A stretch of DNA of 54,889 bases from Nanobdellati archaeon. Lineage in GTDB: Archaea > Nanobdellota > Nanobdellia > UBA10117. The stretch's first letter is position 1. Every line of letters starts with the position of its first letter. Positions 25,206 to 33,693 of the stretch are shown one piece after another. A model generated the notes under the pieces. It was given only the letters and a program-made list of their open reading frames with translations, searched no databases and was not told where the DNA came from. The translations under genes were made by a program, and so were the position numbers. The stretch is taken from NCBI GenBank assembly GCA_018304345.1, contig JAGVWI010000003.1:1-54889 (forward strand), written 5' to 3'.

Positions 25206-26285
25206 ATGATTGAAGCCTTAGTTAGAGGTATACTGCCAGATTTTATGTTGAAAGGCATAGTGGAGAATACAACTAGACAAGATCAAATACAGCCAGCATC
25301 ATATGAGCCTTTTGTTTTGGAAGAAGCCTGGGAAGTAAAAGGCTTTGGTAATATGTCTCCATCATCAAGAATTGAAAATAGAATCCAAAAAATTAGAGAT
25401 ATAAGATCTCAAGAGCTAAAGAGGGGAAAAATTTACGAAGTGCAGTTTGCAGAAAACTTATCTATACCACCAGCACTTTTTGGAAAAGTAAGTCCCAAAA
25501 GTACCATAGGTAGAACAGGAACATATGTTTTGACTTATACCGAAGACGGCAAATACGTAAACAAAACACCTTTTGGATATAATGGAAAATTATTTGCTTA
25601 TGTTCAGCCACGTTCTTTCAATATAATTTTGGGAAAAATAGCGTTATCGCAAATTAGATTTCAGACAATTGATGCACAGGTAACTGAAAATGAAATTAGA
25701 CAAATCTGGACTGAAACTCCTTTGCTAAGAGATGTAGATTATAGCATACCAATACCATCAAATGGTATAGAGTTTAATTCAAACGGATTAGTATTACACG
25801 CAGATGTTGGTGATGCATACATACCAACACCAAACGATGTTGCGGTAAAATTAACGAAAGAAAATTTAGCTAAGGTATATTGGAAAAATGTTGGAATACA
25901 AAACAAAAGTTTTGTTGCCGAAGAAGGCGCGTGTCATATTTTAGGAAGTTTAGAAGGAATAGTAACTCCAAACTACTTAGCATCTGAATTAAGAGAATAT
26001 TCTGAAGGTTATATGTCATTTCATCAAGCACATATAGCTGGTTTTATAGATCCGGGCTTTGGCTATCCACGGGGTAATTCTCTAACATTTGAACTTACTC
26101 CTTATTCACCTATGAGTATTAGACACGGTCAGCCTTTGGGCGTTATAGATTATTACAAAATGATTTCAGAGCCAAAGAAACCTTATGATGGTAATTACGT
26201 TAAATCTAAACACGTGAGATTAGCTAAGTGTTTTGTTGATTTGTTAGAAGAGAATGAAAATCAGCAGACACTAATCTTAGATTAA
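25206..26285 (+). CDS. dcd: Two-domain dCTP deaminase (Dcd)
   Basis: The protein has 359 residues, double the usual dCTP deaminase. The N-terminal half has RQDQIQPASYEPFVLEEAWEV and GKVSPKSTIGRTG. The C-terminal half has FVAEEGACHILGSLEGIV and AHIAGFIDPGFGYPRGNSLTFEL, the dUTPase/Dcd core. This tandem form (PF06559-like) is best known from alphaproteobacteria and is uncommon in archaea, which suggests transfer. The enzyme makes dUTP from dCTP for thymidylate synthesis. Confidence 0.85.
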   Translation: MIEALVRGILPDFMLKGIVENTTRQDQIQPASYEPFVLEEAWEVKGFGNMSPSSRIENRIQKIRDIRSQELKRGKIYEVQFAENLSIPPALFGKVSPKSTIGRTGTYVLTYTEDGKYVNKTPFGYNGKLFAYVQPRSFNIILGKIALSQIRFQTIDAQVTENEIRQIWTETPLLRDVDYSIPIPSNGIEFNSNGLVLHADVGDAYIPTPNDVAVKLTKENLAKVYWKNVGIQNKSFVAEEGACHILGSLEGIVTPNYLASELREYSEGYMSFHQAHIAGFIDPGFGYPRGNSLTFELTPYSPMSIRHGQPLGVIDYYKMISEPKKPYDGNYVKSKHVRLAKCFVDLLEENENQQTLILD

Positions 26286-26289
26286 TCAT

Positions 26290-26331
26290 AGAAAATCAAG
26301 AGATTTTCTTGCCTCGCAAAGTAATACTTTG
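26290..26331. terminator. Two tandem hairpins between dcd and aIF2 gamma
   Basis: AGAAAATC-AAGA-GATTTTCT (26290-26309) is a perfect 8-bp stem. CAAAGTA-A-TACTTTG (26317-26331) is a perfect 7-bp stem. They sit just after the dcd stop and before the aIF2 gamma promoter region, suggesting a 3' end structure or transcription end. Confidence 0.45.
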
Positions 26332-26393
26332 TGTAGTTTAAAACAAAATCAACGTAAGTTAAAGCTTTTAAAGAGACTACTGAAAATTAGCTT

Positions 26394-27620
26394 ATGGTTA
26401 AAAAAGAACTATTGCCAGAGATAACAATAGGATTAACTGGGCACGTAGACCACGGAAAAACAACAATTACACACGCTTTAACTGGCAAGTGGACTATGAT
26501 TCATTCTGAAGAATTAAAGAGAGGAATTACTATAAAATTAGGTTATGCTGATGCATCTATTAGAAAGTGTAAGTGTAAAGATATACCATATACCGTTGAT
26601 GAGATCTGTCCAAAATGCAGTGCTAAATCGGAAGTTGTAAGAAAAATTTCTTTTGTTGATGCACCCGGACACGAAACATTAATGGCCGTTATGTTATCTG
26701 GTGCCGCAATTATGGACGGCGCTATATTAGTTATTTCTGCAACTGAAGAAGTTCCGCAGCCGCAAACTCTTGAGCATTTAACAGCTTTGAAAATCTTAGG
26801 AATTGAGAATATTATAGTTGTACAGAATAAAGTTGATTTACTTACAAAAGAGAAAGCGAAAGAAAATTATTTGCAGATAAAGAATTTTGTCAAAGAAACT
26901 TTAGGAAGAGATGTACCGATCATTCCAGTTTCAGGACAAAAGAAAGTAAATATTGATGCACTTGTAACAGCAATCCAAGAATTAATTCCAACTCCTGAGA
27001 GAGATTTGAAAAAAGATCCAATATTTATGGTTGCAAGAAGTTTTGATGTAAATAGACCCGGTACAGATATAGACAAACTTACTGGCGGAGTTTTAGGTGG
27101 AGCTGTAGCTCAGGGTTTATTCAAAATCGGACAGGAGATGCAAATAAAACCCGGATTAAAATTAGAAAAAAAAGGCAGCGTAGTTTGGAAACCTATTATA
27201 GCAAAAATTACGGGAATATTTTCTGGTAACGCATCTATAAAAGAAAAAGGTCCAGGAGGCTCTGTTGCTTTAGCAACATCATTAGATCCAGCTATTACTA
27301 AATCAGATTCATTTGTCGGAAGTTTGGTTGGTATTGAAGACCATTTGCCAAGAGTTGTTGAAGAGTTTGATTTAGAACCGCATTTATTTGAATATGTTGT
27401 TGGCGCAAAAGAAAAATTGAAATTATCTCCGTTCAAACAATATGAACCTCTAATGCTAAACGTCGGCACTGCAACAACAGTTGGTATAGTGCAGTCATCC
27501 GGCAAGAAGATGAGATTAAAATTAAGACGGCCAGTCTGTGCTGACAAGGGAACTAAAGTTGCTATTGCAAGACAGATACAAAATAGATGGCACTTAATTG
27601 GCTATGGTGTAGTTCTATGA
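26394..27620 (+). CDS. eif2G: Translation initiation factor aIF2 subunit gamma
   Basis: The GTPase subunit of aIF2 delivers initiator Met-tRNA. GTPase motifs are GHVDHGKTT (16-24), the switch regions, DAPGHET, and NKVD. A zinc knuckle (KCKCK ... CPKC, about 57-75) is typical of the gamma subunit. Domains II and III follow with KPGLKLEKKGSVVWKP and LKLRRPVCADKG. The 408-residue length is normal. The stop overlaps the ATG of the next gene (ATGA), so the two are coupled. Confidence 0.97.
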   Translation: MVKKELLPEITIGLTGHVDHGKTTITHALTGKWTMIHSEELKRGITIKLGYADASIRKCKCKDIPYTVDEICPKCSAKSEVVRKISFVDAPGHETLMAVMLSGAAIMDGAILVISATEEVPQPQTLEHLTALKILGIENIIVVQNKVDLLTKEKAKENYLQIKNFVKETLGRDVPIIPVSGQKKVNIDALVTAIQELIPTPERDLKKDPIFMVARSFDVNRPGTDIDKLTGGVLGGAVAQGLFKIGQEMQIKPGLKLEKKGSVVWKPIIAKITGIFSGNASIKEKGPGGSVALATSLDPAITKSDSFVGSLVGIEDHLPRVVEEFDLEPHLFEYVVGAKEKLKLSPFKQYEPLMLNVGTATTVGIVQSSGKKMRLKLRRPVCADKGTKVAIARQIQNRWHLIGYGVVL

Positions 27621-28471
27621 ATAGAAATCGTGAATTTGCGAAAACAATAATTCGTAGAAACAGAAGACAAGCAGAAAAAGATTTGAAAGGAGGCGACAGA
27701 GTACTCACTAGAATTATTGAAGATAATACTAAAGCTATTAGAAAAACTGAGAGTGACTTTAAAAGTGAAATAATAGACCAAAAGAGAGATATCGTTATAG
27801 AACTACACAAAAAAGGCATACCAGTATATAATATAATGCAGCAAACTGGCTTAAGCTCACATACAGTTAGTACTATTATTTCTGTTTATATGACTGCAAA
27901 TAGACCAGAGAATTTAATTACAGAACTAATGAAAAAATCCATATATCAACATAAGCCAAGAGCTAATGGAGAATATCCTAAACACTTATTTGATTTTGAA
28001 GGAATCTATGAAGCAACTAAAGATGATATATCTTTGACTAAACAGGAGACTATAGATTATATTATTTCTGTATCTGAAGACGTTGCAAAACGAAGATCAA
28101 ATCAAATTAGAGATATAATTAGAGAAAAAGAAAGTAAACTTAAGATAAAATCTAGACTAAGTTATCGTGATCTTGAGCAAATTGCTAAACAAGTTGATAC
28201 TCATCACGAAATAGTTGAATTAGAATATCAGTCACTTGGCGGTAGAGGAGATGGTACTAAACTAGCAGCTATCGCTAAGAAATATAAGTTACATCCATCA
28301 TGTGTGTTTGAGTTAGATAGACATTTTAAGGATTCTGCAAATAAAACAAAATACGGCATAAATTATATAAGAATTGCAATGAAACTAGAAACTAAATTGA
28401 GTCTTGACGAAATTGTTACCATACACAGGACAGAATATCAGCAGCCTAATTCTGAATTAGGGTCGCAATAA
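27617..28471 (+). CDS. Helix-turn-helix protein of unknown function
   Basis: The 284-residue basic protein is coupled to aIF2 gamma through ATGA. I see one helix-turn-helix-like unit, ELHKKGIPVYNIMQQTGLSSHTVSTI (about 62-87), and a later helix-rich region with KLAAIAKKYKLHPSCVFELDR, possibly a second one. The N-terminus is very rich in Arg and Lys. No family is recognised. Coupling to a translation gene could mean an RNA- or tRNA-related role, which is an inference. The 3' end overlaps the rhodanese gene by 34 bases. Confidence 0.7.
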   Translation: MNRNREFAKTIIRRNRRQAEKDLKGGDRVLTRIIEDNTKAIRKTESDFKSEIIDQKRDIVIELHKKGIPVYNIMQQTGLSSHTVSTIISVYMTANRPENLITELMKKSIYQHKPRANGEYPKHLFDFEGIYEATKDDISLTKQETIDYIISVSEDVAKRRSNQIRDIIREKESKLKIKSRLSYRDLEQIAKQVDTHHEIVELEYQSLGGRGDGTKLAAIAKKYKLHPSCVFELDRHFKDSANKTKYGINYIRIAMKLETKLSLDEIVTIHRTEYQQPNSELGSQ

Positions 28472-28992
28472 GCGCTGTTAGAGTTAATCGCATCACTACT
28501 TCCGTATTCAGTTAAGTCTTTGTTAGAACCATAATCTGCTACCCATTCTGCTCCGCCTACATTAAGATGTTTGACATACATTCCATTCTTTGCAAGCATA
28601 TTTCCAACTCTTCGGCTTAACATACAGTGCGAAGAATAACAATAAGTTATGATTTCTTTGTTTGGGTTTTCAGATATTATTTTTGTAAAAGCAGCCATAA
28701 CAGAAGCTTCATCTGTATTTGGAACATTAACGGCTCCAGCAACGTGGCCGGCATTATATGCGCCTTCATTTCTCAAATCAACCACTATAAAATTCGTATC
28801 ACCTTTATCCATTCTGCTCTTTAATTCTGTTGGACTAACAGAAGTTGCTGTTTCAGTTGCATAGTATTCAGCAATTAGCTGTTCTTGACTAAATGAGGGT
28901 TTTACGACATTCATAAAAGTATAAGTTCCAGCAATTCCACCTAAAGCGCCAAAGAATAAAGCTATCATCATTATAGCGAGTATTTTTTTCAT
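28438..28992 (-). CDS. Membrane-anchored rhodanese-like protein
   Basis: An N-terminal signal anchor (KKILAIMMIALFFGALGGIAGTYTFM) precedes a rhodanese domain: VSPTELKSRMDKG, FIVVDLRNEGAYNAGHVAGAVNVPN, then ITYCYSSHCMLSRRVGNML. The catalytic cysteine should be the first of YCYSSHC, with a second cysteine five residues on. The active-site loop differs from the common CxxGxR. Two more cysteines lie at the C-terminus (YCDPNSELGC), so an extracytoplasmic disulfide or sulfur-relay role is possible. The stop lies inside the 27617 gene. Confidence 0.85.
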   Translation of the reverse strand: MKKILAIMMIALFFGALGGIAGTYTFMNVVKPSFSQEQLIAEYYATETATSVSPTELKSRMDKGDTNFIVVDLRNEGAYNAGHVAGAVNVPNTDEASVMAAFTKIISENPNKEIITYCYSSHCMLSRRVGNMLAKNGMYVKHLNVGGAEWVADYGSNKDLTEYGSSDAINSNSAYCDPNSELGC

Positions 28993-29101
28993 AAATTAAC
29001 TTAAAACAATCGCCATATAAGCTTTACCACATTAAAATTGAGAATAACATATGAATAATATCACAATATGTGATTACTGCTATGCGATTTTTCTTCACAA
29101 G

Positions 29102-29110
29102 CTTTATATA
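29102..29110 (+). promoter_or_regulatory. TATA box for the 29132 gene
   Basis: CTTTATATA is placed about 26 bases before the ATG at 29132, the typical archaeal spacing for leaderless transcription, and supports this start. Confidence 0.6.
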
Positions 29111-29131
29111 GTATAATCTACATATTGAAAT

Positions 29132-29500
29132 ATGGAAAGGGAATTTAACGGTGCCATCACAAAACGTAAAATGTCATTGACTGCTACCGAAGTTGTTGAT
29201 GCTCCAGTCTTTGAATCACGACTTTCTGTCTTCAGAGTTAGAGCAAATTTCGTTGCGCCGTATAGAAAGTGTAAGTTTTTCTACCTAGATAGAAGTAATC
29301 TTAAGTCACGTAAGGGTTTTATGAATCACGTTCAAAATGTTTGTAGAGGCTGGCCAAATGGTGTTTATTTCTTAAAACTTACAAATGGTAAAGTCTTCGC
29401 TCGTTATGAAATTGTCAATGATGAAGTTCGAACAATATTCAAAGATTCTCCAACAACAAATAAAGAATATCCCGTTTGGGATCATTTCAGAAGACGTTAA
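29132..29500 (+). CDS. Hypothetical basic protein, 122 residues
   Basis: I do not recognise a family. The protein is strongly basic with several aromatic residues: FRVRANFVAPYRKCKFFYLDRSNLKSRKGF and CRGWPNGVYFLKLTNGKVFARYE. The last stretch resembles beta-strands seen in small nucleic-acid-binding folds, but no family can be named. A clear TATA box gives confidence that it is expressed as a separate unit. Confidence 0.6.
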   Translation: MEREFNGAITKRKMSLTATEVVDAPVFESRLSVFRVRANFVAPYRKCKFFYLDRSNLKSRKGFMNHVQNVCRGWPNGVYFLKLTNGKVFARYEIVNDEVRTIFKDSPTTNKEYPVWDHFRRR

Positions 29501-29517
29501 TTTTCACTTAAATCTTT

Positions 29518-30027
29518 TTAGGCTAAAATTTCTTCTAAAGGAAAGCGCATTAGACTTTCGTGCATAGCCAAAAATCTACGTAAGTTATTTGAGTCTTCTA
29601 CGACAGAGTATGCGCTTTTAATAAGCAGTACATCTGAACGTAATGTATATTTAGCAAGTCCATCAATCCACTCGTGCATTTCTGCATCTATTTTTTGTAA
29701 ATCCGATAGTACATTCTTATCTGAAGCCATCAATTTTAAATTACATAGATGTTCAAACTTTTCCTTATAGAGCTTTTCAAAAGTGGAGTATAATACACTA
29801 GGAGCTAAACTTTCAATAATCGTTTTATTGGCATATTTTGGCAGGAATTCTTGAGGCAAAACTTTCTCATAAATAACTAATTCAGTAACGGGCTTTTTTG
29901 AACTTCCTGTCGGCAAATAAAATCTGCCTATTCTTCTAAAAGCCGAAGTCTCTATTTCTGGTGTTTTGCATTCAAGGTTCATACAAACATCACTAAGTAT
30001 ATTTAAGAAGTCATAACTTTTTTCCAT
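29518..30027 (-). CDS. Hypothetical protein, 169 residues
   Basis: No family recognised. The sequence is mixed alpha/beta with FRRIGRFYLPTGSSKKPVTELVIYEKVLP near the N-terminus and a helical C-terminal half (DLQKIDAEMHEWIDGLAKYTLRSDVLLI). No signal peptide or membrane segment is visible. It lies two bases after the eL33 gene on the same strand and is probably co-transcribed with it. Confidence 0.6.
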   Translation of the reverse strand: MEKSYDFLNILSDVCMNLECKTPEIETSAFRRIGRFYLPTGSSKKPVTELVIYEKVLPQEFLPKYANKTIIESLAPSVLYSTFEKLYKEKFEHLCNLKLMASDKNVLSDLQKIDAEMHEWIDGLAKYTLRSDVLLIKSAYSVVEDSNNLRRFLAMHESLMRFPLEEILA

Positions 30028-30029
30028 AT

Positions 30030-30290
30030 TTATTCAATATCAACTTTTTGACCGATAGATTGACCTGGCAGACCTTTGTCTATGAATAAAATTCGTACTA
30101 CACCTTTGCCACCGTGGACTGCAGAAATCTTACCAGATATTTTCTTGCCAGATGGAGATGTCCAAGTGACAGTTTTACCAACCATTTTAGTGGCCTTCTC
30201 TTTAGAATCAATACCTTCAACTTGCAATAGCATTTGTTTGGTATTTTGTGTCTTGTGCGAGCCTCTGTATCTAAGTAATGTGCCTTTCAT
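30030..30290 (-). CDS. rpl35ae: 50S ribosomal protein eL33 (L35Ae)
   Basis: The 86-residue protein matches the L35Ae beta-barrel: GTLLRYRGSHKTQNTKQMLLQVEGI, GKTVTW and GKISAVHGGKGVVRILFIDKGLPGQSIGQKVDI, the C-terminal signature. Length and motif order are typical. Confidence 0.95.
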   Translation of the reverse strand: MKGTLLRYRGSHKTQNTKQMLLQVEGIDSKEKATKMVGKTVTWTSPSGKKISGKISAVHGGKGVVRILFIDKGLPGQSIGQKVDIE

Positions 30291-30354
30291 AATATTATCC
30301 TGTTTACCTGATTTTTAAGTCTAACGCTTTACTTTGGTCAACATCAGTGCATGA

Positions 30355-30651
30355 TTAGGACTTTAGTGTCTGAGAAGTTATTTGTTCAAGAGATAGCCAC
30401 TTTTCTCTAACAACAGTGATATTACCTAATATTTGTTCAAATTTAATAGAATATCTTTCTTCAGGTACGAGCTGTGAGCCGTCTAAGTGAATAGCTCGTA
30501 TACGAATATCAGATGGGCTAAAACCTTTATTTTTTAACACACGTACGGCATCAGAAAGATTAGTATATAGACCAAAAACATCAGCATCCTTTCCTGTAAC
30601 TATTTCTGACATTCTAACGCTTACTAGTTGATATGCAATTAGTGTTTCCAT
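30355..30651 (-). CDS. Hypothetical protein, 98 residues
   Basis: No family recognised. A small soluble protein with likely beta and alpha elements: YQLVSVRMSEIVTGKDADVFGLYTNLSDAVRVLKNKGFSPSDI. It is flanked on both sides by short gaps and shares the strand of the nucleotidyltransferase cluster, of which it may be a distal member. Confidence 0.55.
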   Translation of the reverse strand: METLIAYQLVSVRMSEIVTGKDADVFGLYTNLSDAVRVLKNKGFSPSDIRIRAIHLDGSQLVPEERYSIKFEQILGNITVVREKWLSLEQITSQTLKS

Positions 30652-30701
30652 AAACTAAATTAAGATATGTGTTTTTAAGTCTAAGGGTTTCGTCTAAAGA
30701 C

Positions 30702-32546
30702 TTAAGCACCAATCGTAATTTTGATATCTTTTGATAATACTTTCTTAAGAGATTCAATTGTTTTATTCGTAAGCTGTGTTGACGTTCCCGCGAATTTTTC
30801 TAATTCTTTATTAAGTTCTTTCAAATCTGATTTAACTGGATTTGATAATGCACCAGTTTTTTCAATTACGTATTTTTTAATAGGTGTATTTGGATCGTGT
30901 GCATCTTCAATTATAAACGCCATAGTTGTTAACACCCATATGTCTGCTTTCTTGTCTCCATATGTTGCTGAAATCTTAAATTTGTCAAACTTGTTGCCTT
31001 TTTCTGCTCTAATATATTCAAAAGCTTCTTTTGATAATCTTATCTGCTCAAAATGCAATGAATCTAAAAGTTTCTTATCCGCTTTTCCGTCTTTCTTAAG
31101 GTCTTCAATTTGTTTCAAAACTTCTAAATAGCGCGAACTCGCTAATTTCTTATCAACAATTTCTTTTTTGAAAGTGTCAATTAAATTGCCTGCCAATTTA
31201 ATATCAGCAGTCTTCAGTAAAGCCGTCATATCTTCAACAGATTTATCATATAATTCTGCAATTTGTTTCTTTGATGTTTTTATTTCAACGTCTTTTACTA
31301 ATTTATCAAGTCGCTTCAAATAATCTTCAGATTTGCTCATCAAATCTTCAATTTGTTTTGCACTTACTTCTTTTATTTTGTCGTGCTCAATATCTTTTCT
31401 TACTTGATTTATTTCTTCCCAAATCTTAACATATTTTTCTTCCAGTAATCCAGGTTTAACTAAATGTTTTCTCATAACTTCGGCAGCTTGTTTTGGTGCC
31501 GGAGCACTTATTCCAAGACTCATTAAAACGCCCTGCGTCGGTGTAATTAAAGCCCAATGGAAATCTTCCATAGCTATAGCTTTCAATTTTTGTTTTGTTC
31601 TCTCAATCAATTCATTTCCTGATTTTATATAAGATTCGATACTTTCTGGAGTTGGAGTAATTTTACCTTTTCTTAAAAGTAATTTCCAAGGCGCAAACAT
31701 ACCTCTGTCATATAGCGGTACACCATCTCTTAAGAAAGTAAATATAACTGGATTAGAGCTTCTAATATTATCCCACATATCTGTTAGAACATAAACCTGC
31801 GAGTGCGGAGCTTTCTTAACTCCTGCAGCAATTGCAGCTTCGTCTGCCATTCCCCAAATTATTCCCCTTAATCGTGATTTCAATTCCTGGCTAGTCATTC
31901 GTGTTACATCAGTATCATCAATTACAATAAATGTATCAATATCCGATTCTTCTGTTGCTTCTCCACGTACAACAGAACCGCTCAAAACATATGAAACAAC
32001 ATATTTCTCAAATTTTTCAAGAACCATTTTTTTATGTATTTCAACCGCTCTTAATGGCTTCAAAAAATTATTATCGTAAATTGATACAGCCATTGCTAAA
32101 GTAGAAATGAAATCGTGTTTGCCTTTTAGAGCCATCTCCCAAATCTCATCGTGCAAAGCTGTAACAACTTTCAAATTTTTAAGTTTCTTTTTGCTTATTT
32201 CTAATATTATTTTATCAATATCGTTTTTTTTCTTCAATTTTTCTTCAAATTCGCCTTCTAATTTTAATGTTATGAAAACATCCAAATTTTTATCTTTGCC
32301 TGCCGGAGGCAGTAATGAAATTGCTAAAATTTCTTTCTTAAATTTCTTTAAAACTTCTTTCTTGAAAGGCTCGCAGTCCTTTTGAGTTTTTTCAAGCATT
32401 TCCTTGACTTTCTTTAACGCTTCGGCTTTATTCTCTTGAGCGTCTTTTAATTTAGCTATTTGTTCTGGACTAAGTTTTTGTATAGGTATGTTTGATTTAG
32501 AATTTACTGGTTTAAATCCAGCTGGGCTTATTGTATTGTTATCCAT
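30702..32546 (-). CDS. Large nucleotidyltransferase with HEPN-like helical region
   Basis: The 614-residue protein begins with a lysine-rich coiled region and then a polymerase-beta nucleotidyltransferase core: GSVVRGEATEESDIDTFIVID (about 188-208), with the GS turn and DxD. The following helical part, from KITPTPESIESYI to RKDIEHDKI (about 381-389), shows an Arg-x4-His pattern like the RNase motif of HEPN domains. The rest is coiled coil and a small C-terminal domain. Its partner at 32789 has the same core in shorter form, so they are paralogs. A fused NTase-HEPN protein is my inference. Confidence 0.78.
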   Translation of the reverse strand: MDNNTISPAGFKPVNSKSNIPIQKLSPEQIAKLKDAQENKAEALKKVKEMLEKTQKDCEPFKKEVLKKFKKEILAISLLPPAGKDKNLDVFITLKLEGEFEEKLKKKNDIDKIILEISKKKLKNLKVVTALHDEIWEMALKGKHDFISTLAMAVSIYDNNFLKPLRAVEIHKKMVLEKFEKYVVSYVLSGSVVRGEATEESDIDTFIVIDDTDVTRMTSQELKSRLRGIIWGMADEAAIAAGVKKAPHSQVYVLTDMWDNIRSSNPVIFTFLRDGVPLYDRGMFAPWKLLLRKGKITPTPESIESYIKSGNELIERTKQKLKAIAMEDFHWALITPTQGVLMSLGISAPAPKQAAEVMRKHLVKPGLLEEKYVKIWEEINQVRKDIEHDKIKEVSAKQIEDLMSKSEDYLKRLDKLVKDVEIKTSKKQIAELYDKSVEDMTALLKTADIKLAGNLIDTFKKEIVDKKLASSRYLEVLKQIEDLKKDGKADKKLLDSLHFEQIRLSKEAFEYIRAEKGNKFDKFKISATYGDKKADIWVLTTMAFIIEDAHDPNTPIKKYVIEKTGALSNPVKSDLKELNKELEKFAGTSTQLTNKTIESLKKVLSKDIKITIGA

Positions 32547-32575
32547 ACAGATACATTGTATAAGTCATTTAAAAA

Positions 32576-32790
32576 GTTTAGCAGTTAGTTCTACTATTCT
32601 TTCTAAGAATACATTAAAGTAGTCAGAATCTCTGATTTGAGGTTTAGCAGTTAAACTTATCTCCTTATTAAAAATACATAAGTTATGTAGTCTAGTCCCA
32701 AATCTCTGATTTGAGGTTTAGCAGTTCCTTATTAAAAATACATAAGTTATGTAGTCTAGTCCCAAATCTCTGATTTGAGGTTTAGCAGTT
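32576..32790. repeat. Tandem 64-bp repeats between the two nucleotidyltransferase genes
   Basis: Two exact 64-bp units occupy 32663-32726 and 32727-32790. A degenerate unit ends at 32652, and a further short tail copy is at 32576-32586. Each unit has two palindromes: TACATAA-G-TTATGTA and CAAATC-TCT-GATTTG. The last unit ends on the stop codon of the 32789 gene. The array lies between two genes of one strand, so it may attenuate, process or promote transcription of the downstream gene. It is not a CRISPR array, since units abut without spacers. Confidence 0.9.
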
Positions 32791-33640
32791 ACTTTCTAAA
32801 AAAGTGCTTTTCTTCTGATCTTGTTAACTTGTCCATAACGTTTGTAAATTCAACAGCCCGTTCATACCACATTTCATATTCTTTCCCAGTAATATTAGCT
32901 ATTTTGTGATTTTTGATGTCGTGATAGTATTTGTACATATCATTATACCAGTTGACATAAATATTCTTTAATTTCTTTTTGCTTACGAATGCATCTATCA
33001 GCATTTCAGGAACGTGTTCTGGACTTGGCGGCGTATGACCTACCATCATTAAAGCAGCGTGGCTTGAATCAACAAAAGCCCAATACAAATCTTCTATTGC
33101 TGAAAGCGCTTTTACTCTTGCTCTAAGCATATGCCACGGAACTTTGTTTAGAGTCACATAAATTGATTCTGGCGTTGGAGAAATTCTTCCCAGCAAAAGT
33201 AGATATTTAAGCGGTTCAAAAAATCCTAAATCAACTAATGCAACACCATATCTTAACATATTCATAACTGCTGGATCGCCAGCCTTTACATTGTCCCAAA
33301 AGTTTGACAAAGTAAGCGTATTAACGTGTAATTTATCTCTTGCGATATGAGATTTAGTAATCTTAAACAATTCTTCTCTGTAGTAAGAGATTACTTCTTC
33401 ATCCCAAAGCTGCGAAACGTTATCTATAACTATTACAATATCTATATCTGATTCAGGTTTAGCTTCTTTTTTAGTTACGGAACCAAAAACTACTACCGAC
33501 AAAACTAATGGTCCAAATTTCTTGTAAACCTTGCCTGCAAAATCATAAGCTACTTTGTAATCCTCATTAGCGAGATTAATTTTTCTTAGCTCTTTGCGTT
33601 TAGTTGGTATAGGAGCTTTCTGTTCTTTAAAGTCGTCCAT
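32789..33640 (-). CDS. Nucleotidyltransferase, paralog of the 30702 protein
   Basis: The 283-residue protein has a nucleotidyltransferase core, VVVFGSVTKKEAKPESDIDIVIVID (about 46-70), with GS and DxD. A helical C-terminal region, RISPTPESIYVTLNKVPWHMLRARVKALSAIEDLYWAFVDSSHAALMM, is clearly similar to the 30702 protein. At the position where that protein has RKDIEH this one has YHDIKN, so the putative RNase motif is degenerate. It is separated from the TIM-barrel gene by 53 bases and from its paralog by the 64-bp repeats. Confidence 0.82.
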   Translation of the reverse strand: MDDFKEQKAPIPTKRKELRKINLANEDYKVAYDFAGKVYKKFGPLVLSVVVFGSVTKKEAKPESDIDIVIVIDNVSQLWDEEVISYYREELFKITKSHIARDKLHVNTLTLSNFWDNVKAGDPAVMNMLRYGVALVDLGFFEPLKYLLLLGRISPTPESIYVTLNKVPWHMLRARVKALSAIEDLYWAFVDSSHAALMMVGHTPPSPEHVPEMLIDAFVSKKKLKNIYVNWYNDMYKYYHDIKNHKIANITGKEYEMWYERAVEFTNVMDKLTRSEEKHFFRK

Positions 33641-33693
33641 TGTGGCCGATATAACTTCACAACTAGCTATATTTAAAGTTAGCTTCTTGCACT

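Noticed and set aside
32627-32790. Repeat array resembling CRISPR
   Set aside because: Units are 64 bp, directly abutting, with no variable spacers, and no cas genes are nearby.
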